Part shown: positions 22,095 to 34,309 of the stretch, one piece after another | Layout: each line of letters begins with the position of its first letter | Numbering within the stretch: the first letter of the stretch is position 1 | Assembly (NCBI RefSeq): GCF_003473485.1 | Contig: NC_053046.1 | Coordinates: forward strand, 18,475,001 to 18,539,000 | DNA: 64,000 bases | Source of the DNA: Medicago truncatula | Taxonomy: Eukaryota > Streptophyta > Magnoliopsida > Fabales > Fabaceae | Direction of reading: 5' to 3' | Position numbers and translations under genes: made by a program | Notes under the pieces: model-generated | The model's database searches: none | Told to the model about the DNA's origin: nothing | The model's input: the letters and a program-made list of their open reading frames with translations, nothing else

Positions 22095-22870
22095 CACAAT
22101 AGTCCCTGAGTGTTTATTGTTTCCATTGAAAGTACCAACAACAATCTTCGAATCCAGAGAAAAATTCGTGTCATCAAAGCCTAACTCAGGCCCCCACAGC
22201 AACAATTAACAAAGTCCTAATGCCTCACTAACAATCATCGAGCATAATAGGGCAAAGCCAGTGGTTTTTTCCAGAACAAAACATCCATCGGTATCACGAA
22301 CGCACATACCAATACTAACCTTATTATGAGCGGAAGAGAAAGAAGCATCAACATTACATTTAAATCTACCTGTCAGCGTATGTTGTTTTCATTGCTCGGA
22401 TCTAATGTAATATATGTAGTTGGTCTAAGGTTCTTCTCATCTCTTGTGCAAGCTTCCATTATTATAACTTATGCACGAAGACTTGTGACATTGTTTCATT
22501 CACCTGCTGCCATAACTTCAAATTATGCCGCTTCCAAATACTCCAAAGAATAGATGAAAATAAATGACATTGTGATGGTTGGAGTTGAGACAATAGCTGA
22601 AACACTATTGTTGCAGAGTTATCAAATCATTGATGACCTTCTCAACATCATCTTATAGGTTCGATGCTTGCCATACTTGAATCGACCGGGAACATGTTAA
22701 AAGAGCATGCAATGAATCTTCACTAGCATCACTGCACATAACACACTCATAAGGCTCTGTATTTTCCAAAGAACATATTTCTTCAGGGAAAAATTTTGTA
22801 GATTAAGGAAGTCAACCACGTAACAACCCAAATAAAGAGTATAGAGGCTCATTTTTATAGATTAAGGAAC
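22095..22870 (-). pseudogene. LINE polyprotein remnant (zinc-binding and RNase H-like parts)
   Basis: The minus strand reads YECVMCSDASEDSLHALLTC, RSIQVWQ, then after several stops RFKCNVDASFSSAHN and IGMCVRDTDGCFVLEKT. These are the zf-RVT cysteine/histidine block and the NVDASF/RDTDG part of the RNase H-like domain of plant LINEs. Multiple stops and shifts; ends not resolved. Confidence 0.65.
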
Positions 22871-22879
22871 CATTCAATA

Positions 22880-23723
22880 ATCCTTATATTTACAGAAATA
22901 TCTTTTCATTTCACTGTCCATAGAATAAATTTTCTATTTCTCGTGTAGTTTAGAGGCATACACCGTTATTTAAAATAAAAAAATTTTAAAAATTTAATAC
23001 AAGATATTGATATTTTTTTCTGGAGACTCTCTCCGTGCGAATGTTTTTCTTTCTTTTTTAGTTAAACAAGTGATTTTCATATATTTTCAATCTTCTTTCT
23101 TTTGTTTTTGTGATTTAGTAGTTTTTGCACGACTTTGTTTGTTATAGTTTCTTGTCTTTGTGCGGTGTGCTTTTGCTTTCTCGTTTTAGTGCGGTGTTTA
23201 TTTGATTCAGGTTGAAAAATTAGTTTTGATCAAAATGCAGATTCAATCAATAACTTTGGCATCAATCGTCAACGTTTGTAGATATAGATACATTAATATT
23301 CTGCAGACTTGAATATAGTTATATTTTATAGACATATGTTCGTAAAATCTTCTATTTTGTTTTTAACGATTTGAATCTATATTATATCGATATATTAATG
23401 AATATAATTTATTTTGTAAAAACTTTTTTTTTTCCTACAAAGGCATTAGTGGACTCGGATCTAGAATCTTTAAGTCAAAGATATATCCTTTTAACATTGA
23501 GTCAAACTTTGAATTGAAAATTCTAAATATTTTTTTTATTAGTGAAAATTGTAAATACCATTGCTATCATAATTTTGGTAAATAATCTTTCAAAATAAAA
23601 TAATTTTGATAAATAATCTTTTTTATTCCAATCTTTTTAATGATATTAAATAGTCTTTATTAAATAATAATTTATTTATCAAAAATTGGAAACAAATTGA
23701 TTTTGTACATATATACATGTATC
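22880..23723. other. AT-rich spacer
   Basis: No gene recognised. T-rich stretches near 23040-23220 resemble a retroelement 3' region but cannot be assigned. Confidence 0.4.
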
Positions 23724-23783
23724 AGAGAAACAACCCTCCACCATTCGAAATCAACACAATTAGGACATTTATTTGTGAATATG
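23724..23783 (+). promoter_or_regulatory. displaced 5' leader of p24 copy 1
   Basis: The stretch ending ttatttgtgaatatg lies immediately left of the CACTA element. 'caaccctccaccattcg' resembles the 5' flanks of the other p24 copies ('caccctccactg' near 49318, 'caccatcctccact' near 55961). Joined to 34724 without the transposon it would place the p24 ATG right after 'gtga(a)t'. The native promoter is now 10.9 kb from its coding sequence. Confidence 0.6.
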
Positions 23784-24060
23784 CACTACTAGAAAATTCA
23801 GATTTTGCGACGGAAATTTGTGAGGTATTGTAAACCGTCGCAAATTGTGACGGATTTTGTGAGGGTTGTTGTAAAGATATCATTAGCACCAGGTTTTGCG
23901 AGGGTTTCTGCCGTCCCTACGTATCCATCATAAATTCCGTCATAAATGTGCATTTTCCCAGTTTTGTGAGGTATTTAGCGACGGTTTTATTCCATCTTTA
24001 ACTGTTCCGTCACATATTCCGTCGTAGATTCCTCTAATACTTAGCGACGTTCTTGAATGC
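23784..24060. repeat. left subterminal repeats of the CACTA element
   Basis: Repeated gcgacgg, tgtgacgga, ccgtcgcaa, ccgtcacaa and gcgacgtt motifs in both orientations next to the terminus. This is the mirror of the 34310-34723 region. Confidence 0.85.
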
Positions 24061-24114
24061 CGTCACAAAGAGATTATCGCGTTTTTGGTATTAAATGATG
24101 AAAAATAAATTAAT

Positions 24115-24205
24115 TGAAATTTTTGGGTGAGATGAGACTCGAACCCACAACCTAGTAACAAGGATAAAGTATAATTACCACCACGCCACAGTTTCTCATT
24201 TGTTA
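24115..24205 (-). repeat. tRNA-like / SINE-like relic
   Basis: Reverse complement contains ggcgtggtggtaa (A-box-like) and gtgggttcgagtctc (B-box-like) about 45 nt apart. It does not fold into a tRNA cloverleaf by eye, so I take it as a SINE or tRNA-derived fragment. Confidence 0.35.
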
Positions 24206-24632
24206 ATTTGTTTATTTGATTTTTATTAGTACTAAGTTATATCAGTTTGTTTTTTTTCAAAATCTTTCCTTTTCTTTTCTACTAACAAGCTTGACCCACT
24301 AATTTGTATTTTTTTAGTTTTTTTTCTTCTTCATTTTCACTTATTTTTTATTCAAATTTTAATTTTAATTCAATTGTTATTGTTTTTATAATATGTCAAA
24401 AAAAATCACTTATTTTTTATTTAAATTTTAATTCAATTATTTTTATTAATATGTCTTTATCACTTGTAATTTGGGCGAGTTCCGATTTACCCTTATAAAA
24501 AAAAAAGTTTAAATTTCAATATGAAGATTCTCCACAAAACATTTATATCTCCACTAGACGCTGATGTGGCACGCCACTATATAATTATTTTAATTTTGAT
24601 TTTTTTAAAACCTGACATGTGTGTAATGGTTT

Positions 24633-24719
24633 TTTTTTTTTTGCGGTGTTCGGGTTTGAAGTCCGAATCTTGCATACATTATGTATTGTGCTTACCAACT
24701 GAGCTAACCTCACGAGGAC
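24633..24719 (-). mobile_element. tRNA-derived SINE inside the CACTA element
   Basis: Reverse complement starts tgtcctcgtgaggttagctc, then agttggtaag (A-box), and carries a B-box-like ttcaaacccg before a T-run end. Flanked by an 18-bp near-perfect duplication, acatgtgtgtaatggttt (24615-24632) and acatgtatgtaatggttt (24720-24737). Confidence 0.8.
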
Positions 24720-25099
24720 ACATGTATGTAATGGTTTAAAAAATTAATTTAATTTCTGATTTAAAATTATTTTAAAAAAAGATGTAAAAAGTAAATAATT
24801 TGAAAATTAATTTTCAAAAATTAAAAAAATCTGTTTTTTTTTTTTTGAAAAAATGTAAAAAAATGGATTTTTTTTTAATTTCAAAAATGAGAAAAAACAT
24901 TCAGATTTTTTTCTCAAAATAAAATTGAATAAACCATAAAATTGGTCCTTATCTTTATATCAAGTTCTCAATTTGGACACTCACTCAATGTCTTGTGCCT
25001 TAGCCTCATCTAATGTGTCAAGAGCAATTCTCTTTTTGTTAAAAGCTTTCCATTTCCTTACAGCCAAAGACGTGAAAGTATACACTGATCTGTTCAATT

Positions 25100-25460
25100 A
25101 CTCTTCTCTTCAACTCTTCTTCATTCCAAATCATGCTTCATTTCCAACTCTTTACTTCTCTACAACATGGTAACTCTCTTCTCTCCTGAAAACAAACCCT
25201 TCGATTCCACCACCATCCTCGTCAGAGAGCAATCGACCCCTTCTGTATACAACATCTCTGTACCAATCGAAAATCAGAGAGCAAAGATCTCTTCTTTTCT
25301 CTGTGTTCTCAACACCCATTACAGGTTTTCACCCATTCAAAATTTGATTATGAGAAAGGTGAAGAGATGAAAAGAAGCCATTACAGGTTTTCACCCATTA
25401 CAGGTTTTCTTCTTCTTTTCTCTGTGTTCTCAATACCCATTACAGGTTTTTAATCTTCTT
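25100..25460 (+). other. possible captured 5' exon with tandem 'cccattacaggttttca' repeats
   Basis: CT-rich leader-like sequence, then an open frame beginning MVTLFSPENKPFDSTTILVR at 25167. It is followed by four copies of (ca)cccattacaggtttt between 25315 and 25450. I do not recognise the protein. Position inside the transposon suggests a captured gene start, but this is inference. Confidence 0.3.
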
Positions 25461-25861
25461 CATTTTTCACCCGTGAGTTTTTCTTCTTCATTTCTTTTTT
25501 CATGTGAATACAGATTTTATTTATCTTTTTATTAATTTTTTTTTATATTATTTATTTTTGTTGAAAAATGAAGCATCGTAGCTTAGTTAGTTGGATACAC
25601 GTTACACAATTATTAGATAATTGTAAAGTTGTGATTTTTGTATAACAATCAACATTCTCTCATATGTGGAAATTTTGATTCATAATGAAGAAATCTCTTT
25701 TTTACTTACTTAATAGATCTTATTTTGAAAATGAATTAACATGCCAATTCACTCAACATGTGTAGATCTATTAAGAGTCTTTTTTATATTTATTCAAAAT
25801 TTAACATAAATATATTGATTTTGTTTGGATGATTAGGATTTCTGCAGAATGTTGACATATA

Positions 25862-26023
25862 GACAAGGATGAGTAAGACTGAATTATCAAGGATGAAGCA
25901 ACCACTTAATCCGCTGGCAACCTTGATCGATTGTGAGCTACGAAATGGAAAAACGGAGAAGGCTTTTGTGAAGTATGGACATGCTGGTTTGGCAAAAAAA
26001 AGAAGAAGATTAAAAAAAGAATA
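25862..26023 (+). pseudogene. captured exon, source gene unidentified
   Basis: After an acceptor-like tract (gttgacatatag) the frame reads MSKTELSRMKQPLNPLATLI, DCELRNGKTEKAFVKYGHAG and LAKKRRRLKKE before a stop at about 26021. The codon-like composition differs from surrounding AT-rich DNA. It lies between the transposon's left end and the phytoene desaturase exon. Not recognised. Confidence 0.4.
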
Positions 26024-26210
26024 GTTTTAGTTAAGCTTTCTTATTCCTTAGACAGACAGTGTCATTGCCTCGCTTTCTTATTCGTGTGATTATGGTATTC
26101 TTTGACGCTCTTATTTTGCTTCTTTTTTCTTCTTCACTAATATGGTTTTCATGGCTGGTATATACTTTTCTCTTTTAAAAGAAACCGACTCATTTTCTTA
26201 CCTAATGTGA

Positions 26211-26405
<195 letters not shown>

Positions 26406-28158
26406 TAGTTGTCTTGATTCCGTAACTGTGGCAGTTCATAAATAGATTTATATTCGTTGGTTAAATTACCAGTCAAGGTCATGGGCTGTTGTGACTTGAA
26501 AATTTCAGATAGAAATCTTGTCAGTTTGTAAATGGAGTGGAGCGACTCCTAACCATCTTAGTGATACTGATAAGTATTCTGAAATGAGTTGATTTAGGAT
26601 GGATTTCCAGTGACTTTATGATGATAATAAGAAGTCCTTTTATATTAAAATTCAAATTATCTCATATGAAGCTCTGTATAAATTTACTTTCATGCTACTT
26701 AAAGCTATCAGCTCAAACAAACTATGATATTATATTTGTATTAAACAATGCATTATAATTCTGATGTTTTTTTTTCTTTCTCAAAAATAAAATAAAAATT
26801 AATGCGCTAAAAGATCTTTTTGTAAAGAAAGAGTTTCCTTACTTCCAAGAGTGGGAAAATATTAAATTGTGTACTTTGTTCTTGGGAAATAGGTTGGGAA
26901 ATTGTTGTTATTATTTCAGTTAAATGAAGGTATTTTTGACTCTAGTAAAAACAGTAGTTAGCATAACTTCTCAAATAATGAGAGAAGCCTATAGACTTAG
27001 TTTCTACTTGGTATTGGCTGTTGAGATGTCAAAAATATCATTCTTACGCTAAATGTATTAGTTCTTTTAGGATAGTTAGTTCATGACATGGTACCACATA
27101 GCTTCTTTCAATAAGAAATCTAGTTTGATTTTAAGTCTCCATTTTATGAGAAATTGAATTTCAGCACTAGATAGGGAGAGCTGTACATTAGCAACATTTC
27201 AAACCCAAGTAACTCATGTGAGAGGGAGTGTCAGAGACGTCCATATAACTTCATTCAAGTATCCTCACTTAGTAATAGGTTAAGATTATGAGATTGTTGA
27301 TAAGTTGATTCATGACACTAGCTTAACAATATAAAATATGAACAATTGTGTACTGAAATGGTCCTTGCTTGTGTTTTTCTTGGTTTTGACCTTGGGTAAA
27401 GGGGAATGATAGAACTCTATTACTTAGGGAAAGGGGTTTTTTTGAATCATAGAGGCGAAGTTTTGAGGAAATTATAGCAGTAATTGTCATCTTCCGTTTT
27501 TCAAAGTTGTGTCTGTATTATGACATCCACCTCCCAAGAACTTAATCCATGCATAATGGGTGGTGCACTATCAATTGTATTACAATTTCATTAGATGTTC
27601 TGGCTGTGAGTTTCGTAGAGGAAGTTTCCTGTGAAATGAATCTTCTAAATTGAGTTACAATGTTATTGCTCTTAATAGTATGTATTGGGTTGAGTTTAAT
27701 TTTGAGATCTTGACCCAAGCATGAGACAATATATTTTGAAAAACAAAAATGTTTTTGAAATTTTAGTCCAATCAGGTTATTTCAGAAATCTTGTTTCTTA
27801 TGGGAAGTATGAAGCGTGTTTCAAATCTGCATTCAGCATTTTGTTGTGCAGAATGATGTCAAATTCCAAGTAGTGGTTTTACAACATTTGCAAATTTTAT
27901 ATTTCATGATAATGAGCTTTTGCAACTGTCCATAAACATTTGACGCTTAAAAACATTTTACGCTTAAGAGTTCATTGCAATAAGAAATAAAAAATGGATC
28001 AAAAGTTTAAAATTGAAACAACTCATGTTTATCATTCTTATGAACTGATTGACAATGTTGAAGTGTGACCTCTTCATCCTTATGAATCATATTCATTCTT
28101 TCTACACTTCATTATTACTTACTTTTGGCCATGCTTTCTTTCTGTATTTGTTTTTCAG

Positions 28159-28281
28159 GCGAAGAAAGAGTGTTTTGCATCGTGCCTCTCCACTTGTTAT
28201 GAGCTAATACGGCCAGATGTTGCATTAGAGCTAGCCTGGAAGAACAATATGATGGATTTTTCCATACCTTATCTCTTACAG
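28159..28281 (+). pseudogene. CHC: captured clathrin heavy chain exon
   Basis: A 41-codon exon with acceptor tttttcag and donor GTATGT reads [40 protein letters not shown] and Q. This is the penultimate part of the clathrin heavy chain C-terminal region (legs and trimerisation side). The source gene is unrelated to PDS, so at least two host loci contributed. No stop inside. Confidence 0.85.
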
Positions 28282-28707
28282 GTATGTTTTTCACAATGGT
28301 CTCTTTCATTACGATTATTATTAAGGACAAACTTTTTCCCGTTTGTTAATAATGATTTTTAATTTTAGTCATTTGTATATTGTTCAATTTTGATCAATAA
28401 GATTTGTACAAAAAATTAACGCCGGAACTTTATGAAGGTTGCCCATGTATGGAGAATTGAAGCTTGCCCTATTCATATTCATGTGGTATCCCAAAACTAA
28501 GGTAAAAACATAACTTGTTTGAGGGAATGTCTATTTGGACACTTAGTTTTACCCTGGATGGAGTACATATTTATTTGTGAATGGTGAAAATTGATGTTCA
28601 TATCTAAACTACTAGATCAAAATAGGCAGCAAGTGTCAGATATTTTTTTCCTCCAATGGTTCAAATTCTGTTGAAATCTTCAATCACTTATTTACTTTTT
28701 TGTTTAA

Positions 28708-28770
28708 GATGTTCCAGGCCTAGAGGCGGTCGAGGTGGAGGTCCTGCCTTACTGAATCGCGGCGCTGGGT
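28708..28770 (+). pseudogene. possible captured RGG-rich exon
   Basis: Reads CSRPRGGRGGGPALLNRGAG followed by gtaagttt, a good donor. Acceptor-like 'ttgtttaag' precedes. Short Arg/Gly-rich exon of unknown origin, downstream of the clathrin exon. Confidence 0.35.
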
Positions 28771-29382
28771 AAGTTTCTGAGATCAATAGTGATTAGTACT
28801 TTGTTTATTTATTTTAGTGAAATCTGTAAATTTAACTTGTTACCTATTCACTGAACTCCTCGTTTGGTATCCATTTTCGAAGGAAAAAAATCTCTTTTTA
28901 AAGCAAAATAATCACTTTTATATCAGTTTCTTATAAAAAAAAATTTACTTTTTTAAAAGAAAATAATCACTTTTGTACCAGTTTGATAAATATTTATAAA
29001 AAGAAAGAGCATCTAAAAGAAAAACCTAACAAATGCTTAAAATCATAAGCATTTTTTCAGTAGCTTCTTAGAAAGCTACGTAGACAAGAAATTAGTGAAA
29101 GAGGCTCCTTTACACAATAAACCAAACCTAAATCAAAGAGGTGGAAAATACGTAAAAAAAAAATTAAGGCTAAATGAAGAAAAGTAAATTACACCAACTA
29201 TAGAAAAGCAAGGTTATGGCTAAGCAATAGGTAATTCTCAAAAAGAAGATAAACTAATGCAATACTAAACATAAAATGTTTTTATGTTCTACTAGACTCT
29301 AGACAATGTCATTGATTCAAAGTTGAAACTTTGATTCAAAGTTACTCTTTATTTCAAATCTAAAATCAAAATAAAATGGGTT

Positions 29383-29793
29383 TCAATAAAATTTAGGAAG
29401 AAGTTTTCTTAACATCTTCCTAATCACATGTTGAAACTCGTGTTGGGAAGATTCTTCTCCTTCTTCTGGAAATTTGTTCAAATCAAATTCACAATCTGCT
29501 TCATCGTTTAAATCAAAATCCTTTAGCACTCTTGGTAATTTTTTTTCTTCTTCGTTGCCATTTTTTTCTTGTATCTTTTTAAACACAGCTTCAACCATAT
29601 CTTGAAAAATTTTCAACTCAAATTGATACTCTTCTTCGGTTAAATCATGATCCATTAGAACTCTTGATGAAACTTCTCCTTCTTCGTTGCAAATTTTTTC
29701 ATGTATCTTGTCAAATGAATCTTCAACTATTTCTCCTTCTCCTTCACTTTTTTCAAACGAATCTTCCACTCTTTCTTCTTTTTGAATATTCAT
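29383..29793 (-). CDS. acidic 136-aa protein with DLN repeats inside the CACTA element
   Basis: Intronless frame from ATG at 29793 to a stop at 29383, opposite in direction to the TnpA gene. Strongly acidic (Glu/Asp-rich), with two internal repeats of about 40 residues: DSFDKIHEKICNEEGE...RVLMDHDL and VFKKIQEKNGNEEEK...RVLKDFDLND. The second ends with FDLNKFPEEGEES, which contains a DLNxxP EAR-type repression motif; a DLNDEA sits just before it. The C-terminus is basic (RKMLRKLLPKFY). I do not recognise a named family. The internal duplication and open frame argue that it is or was coding. Confidence 0.45.
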   Translation of the reverse strand: MNIQKEERVEDSFEKSEGEGEIVEDSFDKIHEKICNEEGEVSSRVLMDHDLTEEEYQFELKIFQDMVEAVFKKIQEKNGNEEEKKLPRVLKDFDLNDEADCEFDLNKFPEEGEESSQHEFQHVIRKMLRKLLPKFY

Positions 29794-30900
29794 AGTCTTT
29801 TATTTTTGCCATCAGATTTGTTATTCTAATTTGCACTTAAATTTTTAACAACATTACAGTCTTATTTATATAATTTCTACTCTCACTATTATATGTAACA
29901 AAAGTTTGTTATAAAATCCCTCAATAAAAGAAGTTTGTTATAAAAAAAAAAAAAAAAAATTGGATTTTTTCAGATACGATGGTTTCATTATTATATAAAT
30001 AACAAAACACCGCTTTCTCCCTCGCATCGTTCATTCTTATTATAACAAACAGATACATAACAAAACTCTAAAGTTTTTCCTCATTCACCCATCAACCAGC
30101 AATCGCTCATACCAAAATCCATTCATCCTTCATCTATCTAACTCCCAAACAGGTCCCCCAATCGGTTCCTAATCTAATTTCCCCTCTCTAATTTCCAAAT
30201 TCATTTGCCCTAAATCTTCACTTCATCAATCTAATTCCCAAAACCTTCAATCATCAGGTCACTTCGATCAGATTATTGCTAATCTTACTTTGCTGCTGCA
30301 AACAGGTTCCTAAATCCTTCACTTTGCTCGGGCCGTTGCTCACTTAGCTCATCTCACTTGGCTGCTGCAAACAGGTTCCAAACTCTTTTTTCTCCTTCTC
30401 TTGTTTTTATGTTGTAAACTATGCTAACTGAATTGGGTATGCACAATTTGAATGCCTATATGTTAAGGTTTTGATTTGGGTTGTTTTATAAATTTATATG
30501 TTTTAGTTAGTGAAGATTTTTTGGTCTGTCTTTTACAGTTGAATCCCATTTTTGTGTTGTTTGCTCATGGTTAATTTTTTTTTTTTTTTTTTGTAATTAG
30601 TAATTAGGGAGAACAGATTTTGGATAGATAATTTTGATTTTGTTTTGAGTTTAATTAGAATACTGACAGTGAAAAAAATAAATCACGGTCAACCAATTAA
30701 AACAATGATATACTGTCCATGACTAATATTGTAGTGTTGTGTAAATAATGCATCAGCAATGGAAAATGCTAATTGTGCTTATGTTTTAATTTTGTGTGCC
30801 TTTTAAGTTGTTTATGCCCATGTCTAATTTTGTGTGCCTTTTAACTTTTTTTTTTTTATGTACAGTAGTTAATTACCTAGTTTTATATGTATATAGATAG

Positions 30901-33900
30901 ATGGAAGACAATGATATTACAAGGGGCAGTGGAAGAGGTGCTGGTATAAGCATCAACAAAGTTAAGGGAAATAAGGGAGGTAAGCATAAAACTACTTTGT
31001 CACATTCTTCTAGATTACAAGCACCTAGGCATGCAGACACCCAACAATCCCTATCTACAAAGCAACCTACACATCATCCCATATCTCAAACACATACTAA
31101 CTTCCCACCTTTCCTCTCTACTTCAAGTCCACAAATGTCTACTGTCCATGCTCCCATTTCTCAAATACCTACAAATACCCAACAACCCCGCTCTACAATG
31201 AAACCTACACATCATCTTACATCTAAAACACCTTCAAATATCCAACAATCCCTATCTACAAAGCAGCCTACACATCATCCCATATCTCAAACACATACAA
31301 ACTTCCCACCTTTCCTCTCTACTTCAAGTCCACAAATGTCTACTGTCCATGCTCCCACTTCTCAAATACCTACAAATACCCAACAACCCCACTCTACAAG
31401 GAAACCTACACATCATCTTACATCTAACACACCTTCAAATATCCAACTTCCACAACCTACAAGGCAATCGAAACATCATCCCATATCTCAAACATTTACA
31501 AATTTCCCACCTTTCCTCTCTACTCCAAGTCCACAAATGTCTACAATTCATGCTCTCACCTCTCAAATACCTACAAATATCCAATCTCCCCACTCTACTC
31601 CTAGTCCACCACATCTTTCTAATACACATAGACCATATGATGTTGTATCTGGTGGTGATCCACATGCATCATCATCATCATGTGATGATTCGTATCCGAT
31701 AGCTGGGAGTACAGATCCTACTGATAGGCGTATATGGATCCGTCCGGGACCACAGTTAACATAAGATTTTTATAAGATTTTCCGTTTAATTCTATAATAA
31801 CTTGTATCCTTGTATTTTACTACTTGTTTAATTTTATTTTTTTAGGTTTGAGCCTGCTGTTAAGCCCCCGCGTGACATTACAAAGATTATGAAACGTTTG
31901 TTTCAAGGGACTTGGGCAACTTATGGAGAGTTAATGAAAAATGACACGGCTCTTGCGGACTTGTGGTATAACGAGTTTCAGGTACTGTCCTTCTCTTCCT
32001 CCAACTTATGTTTATCGTCCTCGTTGTTAGATTTGTCGCTCAATCCTTTTGTTATTTGGAATTGTCGGTTGAAGTTATCTTAGTCCATTTTTTATTTGGA
32101 ATTGCTGGTATATATTCTATTCCACCGCACTGCCTACCATCATTTTTGGCTCCCTCCCAACTTTGGAGGGTATGGATTGGAATCTGTTACTAGTCTCTTA
32201 TCAAAATTATAAAATAAAATGTTAGACCAATTAACATATATACAACCCTAATTGTTCAACTGTCGTCGGTACTTTTCTAATTGTCGGTACTTTTCTAATT
32301 GTTCAACTGACTTTAATAGTGTCCGGCGGTGGTTAACTGTTGTTGGGTCAACGACAGTTGGAGAAAAAACAATTTCAAAAGTGAAAAGAGCGAATTTTAA
32401 TGAACATATCTGATAGAGCAGAGCTAATAAAACAGAATAAATCAATAGAAACAAGAGAATGGTGGTGAATATTAATAACTCACAAAAGAGTTACAAGTTC
32501 CAGAGCAAAGCTCCTAGTGTGATGCCCGGTTTATCCTATATTAATTACATTGCTTGTATTGCAAAGGATATATAAGTGGCTTCCTGAGCATGATCAAGAC
32601 ATAAAGAAGACTTATCATCATAAGGCATCTGATGGGTACCAAAATACAATGTATCGGGTACGAAGAGGAATGGACAAAGGCGAATGGATCCCTGCTCTAT
32701 TGCGTGAAAAATTGGTACAAAATTGGGAAGATAGTAAATGGAAGGACAAAGCAGCAGTTAATAAGCGAAATAGAAGATCCTCTAATGGTCCATTGCACAC
32801 TTGTGGGTCAATTTCAACAATTGAACATTCTAAAAGATTAGTAAGTAAACAAATTATATTTGCAGTAAAACATTTAAATTAATAATCATACTAATCTATT
32901 TATTTTGTACTATAGAAAACTAACTCAAACATGACTCCAAGTTGTTGGGAAGTGTATCTAAGGACACACAAAATGAAAGGTGATCCATCAAAGTGGGTAT
33001 CCTCCAAATCTCAAATGGTTGCGGTAAGTTACAATTCGATGATATTATCATTTCCAGCCCTTTGTCAAATGAACATAAAACAATTGAAAATTTTCTAGAA
33101 TTAGTTATATCTTTTGTGGACTTGGTATGCTGGTGGCAAGTCAAGGTAATTGGAAAAACTTTAAAATTAGTATTTATAATTGTCCTCATGTGTATTGATG
33201 CATGCTGCTACACTATAACTCTACCATCATGTGCTATAATTGTTTTTGGTTATCTAATCATGTATATTGTTGTATATTACATGCTTTTGTGCCATAATTT
33301 TTAATCTTATGCATGCTTATTATTGTTCATCAGGTTCTGACATCTGAAAATGATAATCTAATGTTTCTTCACTTGGAAAGAAGTCATGATAACTTGGTTA
33401 TTAGTTAAAAATTAGTTTTAATTTGTTTAATTTGTTATTGGTTGGTTTATATATGAATTTAATTGTAGTAATTGATTTAATTTCATATTTTTGTAAGTAA
33501 GAATTAAGACAAACTCTAATTTTGTAGGATGAATATGAAAGACGGATTTTTGATAGGAACTCACAACAAACAGAGGGGGATGATGTGTCTAATGACCATC
33601 AGTCAGACAACTTCATCTTCTTGGACGTAGTTGGAGGAGTTGACAAGAAAGGACGTATTTATGGTTTGGGGACAGAGGCAGGAAAATACAAGCCTTCTTC
33701 ATCCAGGTCATCTGATGGCATCTCACCATCTGAATATGAGCATATGAGGACTGCAATATCTAAAATGTTAGCTGAAAACATGGAACTCAAGGAACGGTTG
33801 AAGACTAACGAGGAATTGATTCGTGCATCACAGGAGGAGTCACGTTTAGCTCGAGAGCAGGCACAACAGTCACAGGAGGATTCACGATTGCTCCGAGAGC

Positions 33901-33977
33901 AGTTCCAGAAATTAATGGAGTCTTTTACACAAGGCCATTCGCATCTACCTCCTTATCAACCTCATCGTTCGAGTTAG
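30901..33977 (+). CDS. TnpA-like protein of the CACTA element (Transposase_24, Ptta/En/Spm), 603 aa
   Basis: Exons 30901-31754, 31846-31981, about 32577-32840, 32916-33023 and 33528-33977 join in phase to 603 codons; the exon 3 acceptor (ataag, 32576) is the least sure. Residues 1-284 are a basic start then a Thr/Pro/His-rich region of three 67-residue repeats. The core reads WATYGELMKNDTALADLWYN, WLPEHDQDIKKTYHHKASDG, NTMYRVRRGMDKGEWIPALL, PLHTCGSISTIEHSKRL and TPSCWEVYLRTHKMK; the C-terminal part reads FIFLDVVGGVDKKGRIYGLG then a Gln/Glu-rich coiled coil. This is the plant transposase family of En/Spm TnpA, which binds subterminal repeats and helps bring ends together. Frame is intact. Confidence 0.8.
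31066..31668 (+). repeat. three tandem 201-bp repeats in TnpA exon 1
   Basis: Units start at about 31066, 31267 and 31468 (cctacacatcatcccatatc) and keep the reading frame (201 bp = 67 codons, with THHPISQTHTNFPPFLSTSS, then PQMSTVHAP). Copies 1 and 2 are almost identical; copy 3 is more diverged. Confidence 0.9.
31982..32576 (+). other. TnpA intron 2 with unassigned insertion
   Basis: Includes a tandem phrase 'gtcggtacttttctaattg' (32266-32302). A minus-strand open frame (32248-32454) reads FEIVFSPTVVDPTTVNHRRT, LLKSVEQLEKYR. It may be a retroelement or host scrap; not recognised. Confidence 0.35.
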
Positions 33978-34309
33978 GATTAACATCTGTGTCCACCTAC
34001 ATGATTATTTATCATATTATTTTGAAAATTTGATTATAGCTTTTAGTTTAAAGTAAATGTTCTAATACTATTGAGTAATTATTTCAATATATTTTGATGC
34101 AAAAGATAAGTAGTGTGATTTTTGTGAACGCAATCAAAAAGGTTTTTCATCAAATATGAATGTGATTTTTATCGTATTTTATCATATTAATGTATTTTAT
34201 CTTGTGATTTTTCATCATCTTGTTTTATATTCCAAAAATGTTTTGAGAAATTATTGAGAAATTTTTTAAACTAATTTTAAGGGGAAAAAAATAAATTATT
34301 TGTGACGGA

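Noticed and set aside
31349-31702. 117-codon frame and a 76-codon antisense frame in TnpA exon 1
   Set aside because: Shadow frames of the three 201-bp repeats. The main frame gives the TnpA protein.
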